DNA of 52,334 nucleotides, taken from assembly GCA_017694875.1 (NCBI GenBank), contig JADIMG010000098.1:1-52334 (forward strand), written 5' to 3'. Source of the DNA: Candidatus Gallipaludibacter merdavium. GTDB taxonomy: Bacteria; Bacteroidota; Bacteroidia; Bacteroidales; Paludibacteraceae. This document shows, in pieces, positions 41,697 through 49,902 of this stretch. Under the pieces are notes generated by a model. It was given only the letters and a program-made list of their open reading frames with translations, was not told where the DNA came from and did no database searches. The stretch's first letter is position 1, and the number at the start of each line of letters is the position of its first letter. A program made the position numbers and the translations under genes.

Positions 41697-42944
41697 CTAA
41701 ATTAATTCGTGGATAATTAATCCCGAACGAAGTTTAGGCTCAAACCATGTTGTTTTTGGAGGCATGATATTGCCACTGTCGGCTATATCCATCAATTGTT
41801 TCATGGAAACGGGATACAAAGCCAGTGCAACTTTCATTTCACCGCTATCAACACGTTTTTTCAGTTCGCCTAAACCGCGAATGCCCCCAACAAAGTCGAT
41901 GCGTTTGTCGGTGCGCAAGTCCTTGATGCCCAAAATTTCGTCCAAAATCAGATTGGAGGAAATGGTAACATCCAATACGCCTATAGGGTCATTGTCATTG
42001 TATGTACCTTCTTTTGCTGTGAGTGAATACCATTTTCCAGAAAGATACATTGAAAAATTATGAAGTTTCTGAGGTTTGTAAATTTCGGTGCCTTTTTCTT
42101 CAACAATGAAGTTTTTGGACAATTTGTTCAGAAATTCTTCATCGCTCAGACCATTCAAATCTTTAACGACGCGGTTATAGTCAATAATATTCAGTTGGTT
42201 GTCAGGGAAGCATACAGCCAAGAAATAGTTATATTCTTCATCACCGCGGTGGTTTGGGTTTTGAAGCTTCTTTTCATGTCCAACCAATGCTGCTGCTGCA
42301 CTACGGTGGTGACCATCAGCAATATACATATATGGAATTTGAGCGAAGATTTCAGTAATGCGTTTGATGGTTGCTTCATCGTCAATCACCCAGAACTTGT
42401 GACCGAAGCCGTCCAAATCGGCAACAAAATCATATTCAGGTGTTTTAGCTGTTACCTCTGCAATGATTTTGTCCAAATCGTCCCGATGAGGATATGCAAA
42501 GAAAACAGGTTCGATATTGGCATTGTTCACGCGTACGTGTTTCATGCGGTCTTCTTCCTTGTCTTTGCGGGTCAATTCGTGCTTTTTGATATTGCCGTTC
42601 ATATAGTCTTCAACGGCAGCACAAACAACAAGACCATATTGGGTACGGCCGTTCATAGTTTGTGCATATACGTAATAGTTTTCTTTGTCGTCCTGTTTCA
42701 ACCAACCTTTTTGTCTGAATTTCTTGAAGTTTTCCACAGCTTTTTCATACACACGTTCGTCATGTTCGTCTGTGCCAACCGGAAAATCGATTTCAGGTTT
42801 GATGATGTGATACAATGACATTTCATTGCCTTCAGCTTCTGCTCGTGCTTCTTCTGAATTCAATACGTCATATGGACGCGAAGATACTTTTTTTGCAAGT
42901 TCTTTCGGAGGGCGAATGCCCTTGAATGGTTTAATAGTTGCCAT
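41697..42944 (-). CDS. DUF1015 family protein
   Basis: A 415-residue cytoplasmic protein of the DUF1015 family, starting MATIKPFKGIRPPKELAKKVSSRPYDVL. The central YIADGHHRSAAAALVGHEKK block with its DGHHR is the family hallmark and looks like a metal or phosphate site. Function is unproven; in many Bacteroidota the gene lies beside the serine genes serC/serA, which are absent here. A longer frame reaches 43025 but overlaps the bactofilin gene; the ATG at 42944 is 35 bp after it. Second gene of the reverse-strand run. Confidence 0.85.
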   Translation of the reverse strand: MATIKPFKGIRPPKELAKKVSSRPYDVLNSEEARAEAEGNEMSLYHIIKPEIDFPVGTDEHDERVYEKAVENFKKFRQKGWLKQDDKENYYVYAQTMNGRTQYGLVVCAAVEDYMNGNIKKHELTRKDKEEDRMKHVRVNNANIEPVFFAYPHRDDLDKIIAEVTAKTPEYDFVADLDGFGHKFWVIDDEATIKRITEIFAQIPYMYIADGHHRSAAAALVGHEKKLQNPNHRGDEEYNYFLAVCFPDNQLNIIDYNRVVKDLNGLSDEEFLNKLSKNFIVEEKGTEIYKPQKLHNFSMYLSGKWYSLTAKEGTYNDNDPIGVLDVTISSNLILDEILGIKDLRTDKRIDFVGGIRGLGELKKRVDSGEMKVALALYPVSMKQLMDIADSGNIMPPKTTWFEPKLRSGLIIHELI

Positions 42945-42979
42945 AATTCTTTGTGTTTTTAAGGTATTGTGTTTAGGGT

Positions 42980-43351
42980 TTATTTTGTTGTTGTTTCCTT
43001 CTTGGGAGCCTTCTTCATCGTGCAAGTACCGTTAAATTGTGCATTGGGTTCAATAACCAATGTCTGAATGTCCATTTCTCCTGTTACATGAGCGGTTTGG
43101 CGTAACGTTAATGTATCGCTCACCAAGATTTTTCCTTCCACGGTACCATGTATTTCTGCGTTTTGGCAGTCAATGGTTCCTTTCATGAATCCTTGTGTTC
43201 CTATAACAACTTTTCCTTTACAGTTCAGTTCTCCTTCAACGTGGCCATCAATACGGAAATCACTGTCAGCCGTTATTGTTCCTACTATCTTACTACCTGA
43301 TGTTAGGGCATTGTGAAAAGAACCGCCATTGTTATTATTGTCTTTTGCCAT
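42980..43351 (-). CDS. Bactofilin (polymer-forming cytoskeletal protein)
   Basis: A 123-residue protein made of a right-handed beta-helix: short repeats such as GSKIVGTITADSDFRIDGHVEGEL, GKVVIGTQGFMKGTID and AEIHGTVEGKILVSDTL (residues about 15-110) between flexible ends, the last rich in Lys/Thr. Bactofilins form nucleotide-free filaments at the membrane that shape the cell or anchor wall enzymes. It is the promoter-proximal gene of the run leading to DUF1015, the PorE-like lipoprotein, thyA and folA. Confidence 0.93.
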   Translation of the reverse strand: MAKDNNNNGGSFHNALTSGSKIVGTITADSDFRIDGHVEGELNCKGKVVIGTQGFMKGTIDCQNAEIHGTVEGKILVSDTLTLRQTAHVTGEMDIQTLVIEPNAQFNGTCTMKKAPKKETTTK

Positions 43352-43379
43352 ATCACTATTTTTCTTGCTAATTTGCCGC

Positions 43380-43410
43380 CAAAGTTAGCTTTTTCTTTTG
43401 GATAATGCAA
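43380..43410 (-). promoter_or_regulatory. Promoter of the bactofilin-to-folA gene run
   Basis: On the minus strand TTG (43410-43408), 20-nt spacer, TAACTTTG (43387-43380), 29 bases ahead of the bactofilin start. I see no further promoter before folA, so it may drive all five genes. Confidence 0.72.
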
Positions 43411-43560
43411 TAATTCAGCTTCCACTTTTACATACCTTATTATTCTATTAGGGGTTCTTTTTAGGCATGCAGAAAATACATGACTGTTTGTTTTGCTAAG
43501 CAATGGATGTTATTGCAATAATGTTTGCTGTCAGGAATATTTTATGCGGTAATTAGACGC

Positions 43561-43592
43561 AAAAAAAGATGCACCGTCATGGACAGTGCATC
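43561..43592 (-). terminator. Terminator of the T9SS-cargo gene
   Basis: On the minus strand GATGCAC pairs with GTGCATC, followed by seven T (complement of 43561-43567); 25 bases after the stop codon. Confidence 0.85.
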
Positions 43593-43617
43593 TCCTTTCT
43601 ATACTATTAATTTGTTT

Positions 43618-44367
43618 TTATTTGCGGATTTTCAAAGCACCTTTAACGCCTTCAGCGCGTACAACGTATACGCCAGTTTGATATGCGCTCATATCGATGT
43701 CACCATTAGAAGTAACCATCAATTTACCCAATACATTGTAAACAGAAAGGTTCAAGCCTTCAACATTAGAAATAACATTGCCGTTGAAGCTAATTTTTTC
43801 TGCAATGGCATTTTGGATAGCAGATTCGGTAGAACCTACAGTTGCAGAGATGATACGATAGCCACCAGATGTTTCTTTAATTTGTACATCGCTTGCAGTA
43901 GCTGTGAATTTCACTTGTACATAATCAGCTAACTCGTCAATTTTTCCAACGCTTGCAGGATTGTTTGCATCAGCCTCGCATCCGCTTAATGCTTCAAATA
44001 CAGATGGAGTACCACCTTTGGCAGAAACCAATAATATAATTTCATCACCTATAGTTACATTTGAAAATGAAAGGATAACATTTTTTCCATCTGCTTGCAG
44101 GTAATCAGCAGCAAATTTCAGGATGTTGTCTTTTCCGCTGGAATTTTTGTAATTAATAACCAAATCTTCCATTCCGTTTAATGTACAATTGATGTCTGTA
44201 TTTTCTCCTGCACTTACAGAAGGAATTTCTACACCATCCATAGTATAAGTACCGATAGTGCCATCAGTTGTGATGTCGCTAGCTTGGATACCTCCAAAAT
44301 TATACACTTTTGCACTCATTGACATTGCAGTCAAGATAGCTGCACCAAAAAGTAATACTTTTTTCAT
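43618..44367 (-). CDS. Secreted protein with C-terminal T9SS sorting domain
   Basis: A 249-residue exported protein. Residues 1-19 are a signal peptide (MKKVLLFGAAILTAMSMSA). The middle is beta-rich and Ser/Thr/Asp-rich without a family I recognise; it contains two Cys. The last 60 residues, with LSVYNVLGKLMVTSN, IDMSAYQTGVYVVRAEG and the final ALKIRK, match the type A sorting domain of type IX secretion, which sends the protein across the outer membrane and is then cut off. Cargo role unknown. Single gene with its own -7 box and a good terminator. Confidence 0.82.
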   Translation of the reverse strand: MKKVLLFGAAILTAMSMSAKVYNFGGIQASDITTDGTIGTYTMDGVEIPSVSAGENTDINCTLNGMEDLVINYKNSSGKDNILKFAADYLQADGKNVILSFSNVTIGDEIILLVSAKGGTPSVFEALSGCEADANNPASVGKIDELADYVQVKFTATASDVQIKETSGGYRIISATVGSTESAIQNAIAEKISFNGNVISNVEGLNLSVYNVLGKLMVTSNGDIDMSAYQTGVYVVRAEGVKGALKIRK

Positions 44368-44427
44368 GATTGATTGTGTTTTTAATTTGTTTATAATTGA
44401 ATGAATTGTTTGTCAAAATCGACAAGG

Positions 44428-44435
44428 CAAAAATA
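44428..44435 (-). promoter_or_regulatory. -7 element of the T9SS-cargo gene
   Basis: TATTTTTG on the minus strand, about 60 bases ahead of the start; no clear TTG box behind it. Confidence 0.5.
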
Positions 44436-44579
44436 CATCCTTATCAGCGTATAGCACGTGCAGAAAATGGCGGTTTATGTGGAAAAATTGACGATGTTTC
44501 TTATAATTCATCATTTTGTCTATTCTCATGTATCGATTCCTTTTTTTAATACCATTTTAAACCCTTCTTTTCTTTTCAT

Positions 44580-44610
44580 TTGTTACTTCAATTATCATGC
44601 CGTATCTTTG
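44580..44610 (+). promoter_or_regulatory. Promoter of recR
   Basis: TTG 44580-44582, 20-nt spacer, TATCTTTG 44603-44610. Transcription should begin near 44617, only about nine bases before the GTG start of recR. Confidence 0.75.
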
Positions 44611-44625
44611 CACAAAAAAAATATT

Positions 44626-45234
44626 GTGGCTGAATATCCATCCGTATTATTGGAGAATGCAGTAAACGAGTTTGCAAAATTACCGGGAATCGGCAGGAAA
44701 ACTGCATTGCGTTTGGTACTTCATCTTCTTAAACAGGATGAGGTTGATGTTGAACATTTTGCTACTGCGCTTCTCCGACTTAAAAAAGAAGTGCATTATT
44801 GTAAGGTATGCCATAATATTTCTGATACGGAAGTTTGTGAAATCTGTTCCATGCCCCAACGGGATGCGAGTTTGATTTGTGTGGTTGAAAACATCAAAGA
44901 TGTTATGGCGATTGAAAACACACGTCAATATAAAGGACTGTATCATGTGTTGGGAGGTATCATTTCTCCAATGGATGGGATAGGACCCAGTGATTTGGAG
45001 ATAGATTCATTGGTGCAGAGAGTGATTAATAATGATATTGCGGAAATAATTATGGCATTGCCGACTACAATGGAAGGTGATACGACAGCTTATTATATCT
45101 ATAAGAAGCTGAAACCATATCAGGTCAGAATCACTGTGATTGCTAGAGGTGTGGCCGTGGGAAATGATTTGGAATATACAGACGAGATAACTTTGGGGAA
45201 ATCCATCCTCAACAGAGTCGTTTTTGAGGGATAA
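44626..45234 (+). CDS. recR: Recombination mediator RecR
   Basis: A 202-residue protein that works with RecO/RecF to load RecA at gaps. It has a helix-hairpin-helix ([13 protein letters not shown], 18-30), a four-cysteine zinc site (Cys59, Cys62, Cys71, Cys74) and a Toprim domain ([15 protein letters not shown]...[16 protein letters not shown]). The frame is open far upstream to 44458, but the promoter and family alignment (usual start [13 protein letters not shown]) place the start at the GTG at 44626, giving the standard length of about 200. The leader is nearly absent. Confidence 0.93.
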   Translation: MAEYPSVLLENAVNEFAKLPGIGRKTALRLVLHLLKQDEVDVEHFATALLRLKKEVHYCKVCHNISDTEVCEICSMPQRDASLICVVENIKDVMAIENTRQYKGLYHVLGGIISPMDGIGPSDLEIDSLVQRVINNDIAEIIMALPTTMEGDTTAYYIYKKLKPYQVRITVIARGVAVGNDLEYTDEITLGKSILNRVVFEG

Positions 45235-45251
45235 ACAAATATAATTTGAAT

Positions 45252-45704
45252 ATGAGCACATTTGCAAAACTCAATTTAACTTATTATGCCAGTATTCTTT
45301 TGGCTGTGGCTGCTGCGGCCATTGGCTTTTGGGGCGCAAAGAACGGTCTATGGTATGTGGATCCTCAAAGTAAAGAAGGAATCGTTATATCCTATGTAGT
45401 GATTTTATATACACTTTTGTCTGTTCCGGGAGGATTGGGATTACATAACAGAATGGTAAAAACCTTGGCAGCACAACCTGAGCACCAGAAAGAAAAAAAG
45501 TATTGTACATATAGTTTGTTACGATTGATTTTTATCGGAATAGGATTGATTGTCAGTATCTTTGCTTTTTATTTGCTGCAACAGAAATCGCTTGTATTTT
45601 GTGCCGGTATATCTGCAGTAGGTGTTTATTTCTGCAAACCGACTCGAGCCAGGATTGAATATGAGATGTCTTGGACTGAAAAAACAGACAAACAGGAAAA
45701 ATAG
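45252..45704 (+). CDS. Small integral membrane protein, unknown function
   Basis: A 150-residue protein with four likely membrane helices: LTYYASILLAVAAAAIGFWG (about 8-28), IVISYVVILYTLLSVPGGLG (about 45-65), LIFIGIGLIVSIFAFYLL (about 96-115) and LVFCAGISAVGVYFC (about 119-133), with a charged C-terminus (EKTDKQEK). I do not recognise a family. The ATG at 45252 is preferred over a TTG two codons earlier. It lies 17 bp after recR and 6 bp before the HAD gene, so all three are probably one transcript. Confidence 0.8.
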   Translation: MSTFAKLNLTYYASILLAVAAAAIGFWGAKNGLWYVDPQSKEGIVISYVVILYTLLSVPGGLGLHNRMVKTLAAQPEHQKEKKYCTYSLLRLIFIGIGLIVSIFAFYLLQQKSLVFCAGISAVGVYFCKPTRARIEYEMSWTEKTDKQEK

Positions 45705-45710
45705 TATATT

Positions 45711-46136
45711 ATGATAATAGCAGTAGACTTTGACGGAACAATCGTTACACACGAATACCCAAAAATAGGTAAGGAAATTCCTTTCGCCATTGCAACGCTC
45801 AAAAAAATACAACAGGAAGGTCGTCATCAATTGATTCTTTGGACCGTAAGACAAGGTAAAGAACTGGAAGAGGCATTGGAATTCTGTAAAAAAAGAGGAC
45901 TTGAGTTCTATGCTGTTAACAGCAATTTTCCGGAAGAGCAAGAAGAACATGCGTGTGCACGGAAATTGGCAGCAGACTTGTTTATTGATGACAGGAATTT
46001 GGGCGGTTTGCCTGATTGGGGGGTTATCTATCAGATGATATCTTCAGGGAAAGCTTGGGAGCCGTATAGTGGTGATATGTCAGAAGATGCTTCGCAGAAA
46101 AGTTTTTTCCGTAAGCTATTTCAATCGAACAAATAG
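45711..46136 (+). CDS. HAD-superfamily hydrolase
   Basis: A 141-residue protein with HAD motif I VDFDGTIV (Asp5 nucleophile, Asp7 acid/base), motif II LWTVRQG, and the closing acidic motif LFIDDRNLGG. There is no cap domain, so it belongs to the small capless phosphatases; Bacteroides homologues of this size are known as BT0820-like HAD proteins. Substrate unknown. It is the third gene after recR and the small membrane protein. Confidence 0.87.
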   Translation: MIIAVDFDGTIVTHEYPKIGKEIPFAIATLKKIQQEGRHQLILWTVRQGKELEEALEFCKKRGLEFYAVNSNFPEEQEEHACARKLAADLFIDDRNLGGLPDWGVIYQMISSGKAWEPYSGDMSEDASQKSFFRKLFQSNK

Positions 46137-46425
46137 TTCTGATGTTTGTTATATGTCTGTAATCATTTGGAAACACTAGCCGATTAATTGTTCTAAACTA
46201 TGACGATGCGATTTGCACATATCAAAAAATTGAACATACATGCCGAGGAACGGCTATGTAGGGTTGTGCACGTCTATTGGTTTAGCGGTTTTATCTAAGC
46301 AAAACTACTTTTATTGTTACTTGTTCATTCCTTTTCTATTTGAAGAGGAAAGTTTTTTGTGTGTGAGAGCGGAAGAGCTTTTATGCAATGTAACTATTTG
46401 ATTATTAACTATAAAAGTATTGCTT
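46137..46425 (+). other. Intergenic leader region upstream of lysO
   Basis: This 289-bp stretch has no protein gene. It holds a small hairpin (ACAT-GCCG, loop AGGAA, CGGC-T-ATGT, about 46237-46260) followed by GTTGTGCAC, and an AT-rich 3' half. I could not find a full TTG/TAnnTTTG promoter (closest: TACTTTTA near 46307) and it does not match the lysine riboswitch core. It may be a structured leader of the exporter genes. Confidence 0.35.
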
Positions 46426-46707
46426 ATGTTTCGTATTTTATTTTTGTTGTTTCTTGGAATTGGAATAGGTTATCTGCTTCGTAATATACGTTTTGTTCAT
46501 AGAATAGGGGCAGCTACACAATATGTGGTTTTTTTATTGTTGTTTGTGTTTGGTATTTCCGTTGGTCGAAACCAAATGCTGATGGACAACATTACCAAAT
46601 TTGGTCTGCAGGCAGCTATCATTGCATTGAGTGGTGTGTTAGGTAGTTTTGCTGCTGCATATTTTTTAGGATATTGGCAGAAAAAAAAGGAAGGAGGTAA
46701 AAAATGA
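46426..46707 (+). CDS. LysO N-terminal subunit (lysine exporter family)
   Basis: A 93-residue membrane protein with three helices (FRILFLLFLGIGIGYLL, YVVFLLLFVFGISVG, AAIIALSGVLGSFAAAYFLG) and the FGISVGRN motif of the LysO/DUF340 family. In E. coli LysO is one chain of about 300 residues; here the first third is a separate gene, overlapping the second by ATGA (46704-46707), with AGGAGG just before. The pair would form one inner-membrane exporter for lysine or its toxic analogues. The ATG at 46426 is preferred to a TTG at 46420. Confidence 0.82.
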   Translation: MFRILFLLFLGIGIGYLLRNIRFVHRIGAATQYVVFLLLFVFGISVGRNQMLMDNITKFGLQAAIIALSGVLGSFAAAYFLGYWQKKKEGGKK

Positions 46708-47333
46708 AAGAAAACATAATTGCTTTTGTCTGCTTCTTGGGGGGAATTTGTTTAGGCTTGTCAGGTTATGCGCCTGCTGTTTTGTCACTCCCCATTCTTC
46801 CCGTATTGTTACTTTCAATATTGGTTTTTCTGGCAGGATTGGGCTTGGGATCCAACGAAGGATTAACTTATATCATACATTCCTTCCAGTGGCAGATGTT
46901 GTTACTTCCTGTTTTTACAATAATAGGGACGCTACTGTTCACCATGTTGGCTGTGTTCCTTCTTCATGAATATACATTGTCCGACCTTATGGCTATTGGC
47001 AGTGGATTTGGCTATTATTCCCTTTCTTCTGTTCTCATTTTGGATATGAAAACAATGACGGTAGGAATTGACGAAGCGACGAAATGGGCTTCTTTAGCGT
47101 TATTGGTCAATGTGTTTAGGGAAATGATAGCGATGTTTGGGTGTGCTTTTTTTACCAATAAAGGAGGTAGTTGTGCTGCCATTTCTGTGTCTGGTATCAA
47201 TTCAATGGATGTATGTTTGCCTATCATTCTTAAGGCTTCCGGTAATGATGGCAAATGGTTGCCAGTATCTGTTTTTCATGGCATTGCATTGGAATTGGCA
47301 GTTCCGATATTGATAACCTTGTTTTGCCATTGA
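46704..47333 (+). CDS. LysO C-terminal subunit (DUF340)
   Basis: A 209-residue membrane protein, about six helices, with the family blocks ILVFLAGLGLGSN, DLMAIGSGFGYYSLSSVL and NVFREMIAMFG and the late GINSMDVCLPIILKASG. It corresponds to the remaining two thirds of LysO and is translationally coupled to the small subunit. The substrate is assumed from family (L-lysine, thialysine). Ends at a terminator shared with the reverse-strand receptor gene. Confidence 0.85.
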   Translation: MKENIIAFVCFLGGICLGLSGYAPAVLSLPILPVLLLSILVFLAGLGLGSNEGLTYIIHSFQWQMLLLPVFTIIGTLLFTMLAVFLLHEYTLSDLMAIGSGFGYYSLSSVLILDMKTMTVGIDEATKWASLALLVNVFREMIAMFGCAFFTNKGGSCAAISVSGINSMDVCLPIILKASGNDGKWLPVSVFHGIALELAVPILITLFCH

Positions 47334-47413
47334 TTGCAGTGAAAAGCGGGTAATGGCGTATAGACAGAACCTTTTGGATACGATTACAATCATAGTAAGC
47401 CGTATGTAAACAA

Positions 47414-47446
47414 AAATCCGGTCCCTATTACTTGGGAACCGGATTT
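47414..47446. terminator. Hairpin between lysO and the outer-membrane receptor gene
   Basis: AAATCCGGT pairs with ACCGGATTT, extended by CC/GG; the mismatch between them is C-A on the plus strand but G-U in minus-strand RNA, where the stem is followed by TTTGTTTAC. Mainly serves the receptor gene. Confidence 0.75.
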
Positions 47447-47470
47447 CTGATGTTTTTTATTTATTGATGG

Positions 47471-49894
47471 CTATTCATCCATTTCCATTGATTCATCCAT
47501 AGTATCTACAGGCTTGTTTTTCTTTTTAGGTTTCATGTTTCCGAAATTGTAGGTAACAGTGAGTCCTATTGTACGGCCATGCCATTGGAATTCTGAATAT
47601 TCATAGAAATTATCACTCCAGTTTTCTGATTTTCTGCCACGAGAATCCAAAATGTCGCGTGCCATTAAGTTTACACTTAGCTGTCGGTCGAAGAAGGTGG
47701 CTCTTAGTCCCAAATCCAGTGCATAGGAGTGTGCGGTGCGTCCTTGTGCCAATAAGCGTGGCGAAGAATAGCGGCCGGTTATTTGTCCGGTCAGGTTCTT
47801 TAAAAACAGGAAGGATGCATTCATACGTGCAGACCAAGTAAAATTGTTCTGTTGGGGTATATAGACGGTTGCTTTTTCAAAAGAGTAGGTTGCTGAATCC
47901 ATTTGGCTGAAATAGGCATTTACCGATGTTGTCAATTGAAGGAATTCACCCCACAGCTTGTTTTTGCTAACTAATTCAATACCGGCATTTTGTGAGCGTG
48001 ATACATTTACATATGTGTTTTCCATCTGACCGTTAGTTACATATCTGATGTTTTGTATCACTCCATCAGAATACCTGTAAAACAAGCCGGCAGACAGAGT
48101 GTGTGATTGCCAATTTTTCAGGTAATTCAATTCCAGTGCAGAAGAGAATTGTGGGAGCAGTTCCTCATTTCCATAAGAGATGTTGGTAGAATCAGACAAG
48201 TCTTTGAATGGATTGATTTGGCGTCCGCGTGGACGGTCAACACGACGTGTATAGTTCACTTGCAGTTCATTCCCTTTAGGAAGAGAGTATGAAAGATAAG
48301 CACTGGGAAATAATTGAAAATAGCTTTGAGGCTTGTTTTCTACTCCATTCGTAGTTGTGTGACGGAGCATATATTCCCCTCTAAGGCCAACCTGTGCGCT
48401 GAGTTTTTCCCAAAAACGGTTACCATAGGTTACATATAGCGCATGAACCTGTTCGCGATAGTCAAAGTCATTATAGAACTCTTCCAATGGCTGTTGGGTT
48501 AGCAGGTCCATTGCATCGGCTGTACTTAGCTGATAGCGTAAAGACGTTTGCCAACCAGCTTCCAGCCGACTGTTTTCTGTAAAGTTATTGGTATAATCGG
48601 CCTTGATTGTCCAGCGGCTATTATTGTTTGTTTTATTCTGCTGCTGTTTACTGCTCAATTGAGTGCCATTGGTAACATCATTTTGTGTATAGGTGGAACT
48701 ATTGGAGGAATTGTGCTGTGAATAGTTTACACTTGCCCATAGATTTTGCTTGGGTGTAAAATCTATTCTGTAATCCAAGGTTACATTTCCTCCTGGAAAT
48801 TTTCCACTACCTTCTTCCAGACGGTCGTAGGTGCGAATGTGTGTGTCAGTTGTTATGTTTTTCTCTTCGTAGTTCTTTGTGTTGTTTGTCGTATTTTTTC
48901 CAAACATTCCAAATCCAGACAGGCCGATTGAACTGTTGTCGGTAATTCTGAAATCAATGCCAGCTCTCACAAATAAGCCGTTGTAGTTTCTGTTGTTTTT
49001 GCCGATTTGATATAGATTGATGGTATCGGTGGGGAGATAGTCATATCTGTCACTTAATGTACCACCAATATTGTTGTTGTTGCGATAGCCGATATTCAGA
49101 TAGGAATCAACAATTCCTTGGCTGAAATTGATATTTGCACTGGCATTATATCCAGGAATACCTCCCCAAGGATAGTTGGTGCCAGCTGAAACGCTTCCGT
49201 AATAACCTGCTTTACGGTTTTTTTTCATGACAATGTTAATGATACCGGCAGTTCCCTCCGGGTCATATTTGGCTGATGGATTAGTGATGACCTCAATTTC
49301 CTTTATGCTTTCTGCCGGGAGCTGTTCCAAGATTTGTCCTCTATTATCTGCTGTAAGACCAGAGGGTTTACCATTGATCCACACTTCAACACTTTCATTG
49401 TTTCGTAAAGAAATATTACCTTCTCCGTCTACATCAACAGACGGAATGTTTTGTAGGATGTCAGTGGCTACACCGCCCGCAGAAGCTATGTTCTGGTCAA
49501 CGGAGAAGACTTTTTTGTCCAGTTCAAAACGCATATTGCTACCTTGAGCCACAACTTCAATTTCCTGTAATTGCTGGTTGTCGCTTTCAAGGTATATATT
49601 ACCCATTTGAAGCGGTTTGGAATCAACCTTGATGGTTTTGCTTTTTTCAATATAGCCAATAAAGGAACATTTGACAATGTAAGTTCCTTTGGAGAGGCTG
49701 ACTGTAAAATTGCCGTCTGCATCAGTTACAGTACCGGTAAAAGGGGCTGTTTCACCGGATTTGCTAACAGATATATTGGCAAAATCAATAGGGTTTTCGG
49801 TTTCAGCGTCCAAGAGTTTGCCTGTAACGCTAATTTGTGCATAGGAAGCAATGGTGAAGTAAATGATTAAACTGATAATAGTTAATAGCCTCAT
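47471..49894 (-). CDS. TonB-dependent-receptor-like outer membrane protein (CarboxypepD_reg + plug + OMP_b-brl)
   Basis: An 807-residue outer-membrane protein: signal peptide (to about residue 19, IASYAQ), a carboxypeptidase-regulatory-like domain (VTGKLLDAETENPIDFANI, 23-105), a plug (EIEVVAQGSNM to VMKKNRKAG, with GGVATDILQNIPSVDVDGEG) and a large beta-barrel ending GLTVTYNFGNMKPKKKNKP. The barrel type is that of OMP_b-brl proteins rather than SusC, there is no SusD partner, and the tail after the barrel is charged. The ligand is unknown. It begins only 8 bp after pyk, an unexpected partner. Confidence 0.88.
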   Translation of the reverse strand: MRLLTIISLIIYFTIASYAQISVTGKLLDAETENPIDFANISVSKSGETAPFTGTVTDADGNFTVSLSKGTYIVKCSFIGYIEKSKTIKVDSKPLQMGNIYLESDNQQLQEIEVVAQGSNMRFELDKKVFSVDQNIASAGGVATDILQNIPSVDVDGEGNISLRNNESVEVWINGKPSGLTADNRGQILEQLPAESIKEIEVITNPSAKYDPEGTAGIINIVMKKNRKAGYYGSVSAGTNYPWGGIPGYNASANINFSQGIVDSYLNIGYRNNNNIGGTLSDRYDYLPTDTINLYQIGKNNRNYNGLFVRAGIDFRITDNSSIGLSGFGMFGKNTTNNTKNYEEKNITTDTHIRTYDRLEEGSGKFPGGNVTLDYRIDFTPKQNLWASVNYSQHNSSNSSTYTQNDVTNGTQLSSKQQQNKTNNNSRWTIKADYTNNFTENSRLEAGWQTSLRYQLSTADAMDLLTQQPLEEFYNDFDYREQVHALYVTYGNRFWEKLSAQVGLRGEYMLRHTTTNGVENKPQSYFQLFPSAYLSYSLPKGNELQVNYTRRVDRPRGRQINPFKDLSDSTNISYGNEELLPQFSSALELNYLKNWQSHTLSAGLFYRYSDGVIQNIRYVTNGQMENTYVNVSRSQNAGIELVSKNKLWGEFLQLTTSVNAYFSQMDSATYSFEKATVYIPQQNNFTWSARMNASFLFLKNLTGQITGRYSSPRLLAQGRTAHSYALDLGLRATFFDRQLSVNLMARDILDSRGRKSENWSDNFYEYSEFQWHGRTIGLTVTYNFGNMKPKKKNKPVDTMDESMEMDE

Positions 49895-49902
49895 ATAGTA
49901 GT

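Noticed and set aside
44458-44625. N-terminal extension of RecR
   Set aside because: The extra 56 residues are Phe/His-rich, unrelated to RecR, and lie upstream of and across the promoter.
46137-46425. Lysine riboswitch ahead of lysO
   Set aside because: The characteristic lysine-riboswitch core and multi-helix junction are not recognisable; only a small hairpin is present.
46426-47333. lysO as a frameshifted pseudogene
   Set aside because: Both halves have intact starts, an ATGA overlap and a strong ribosome-binding site between them; the two-gene form is found as such in Bacteroidota.
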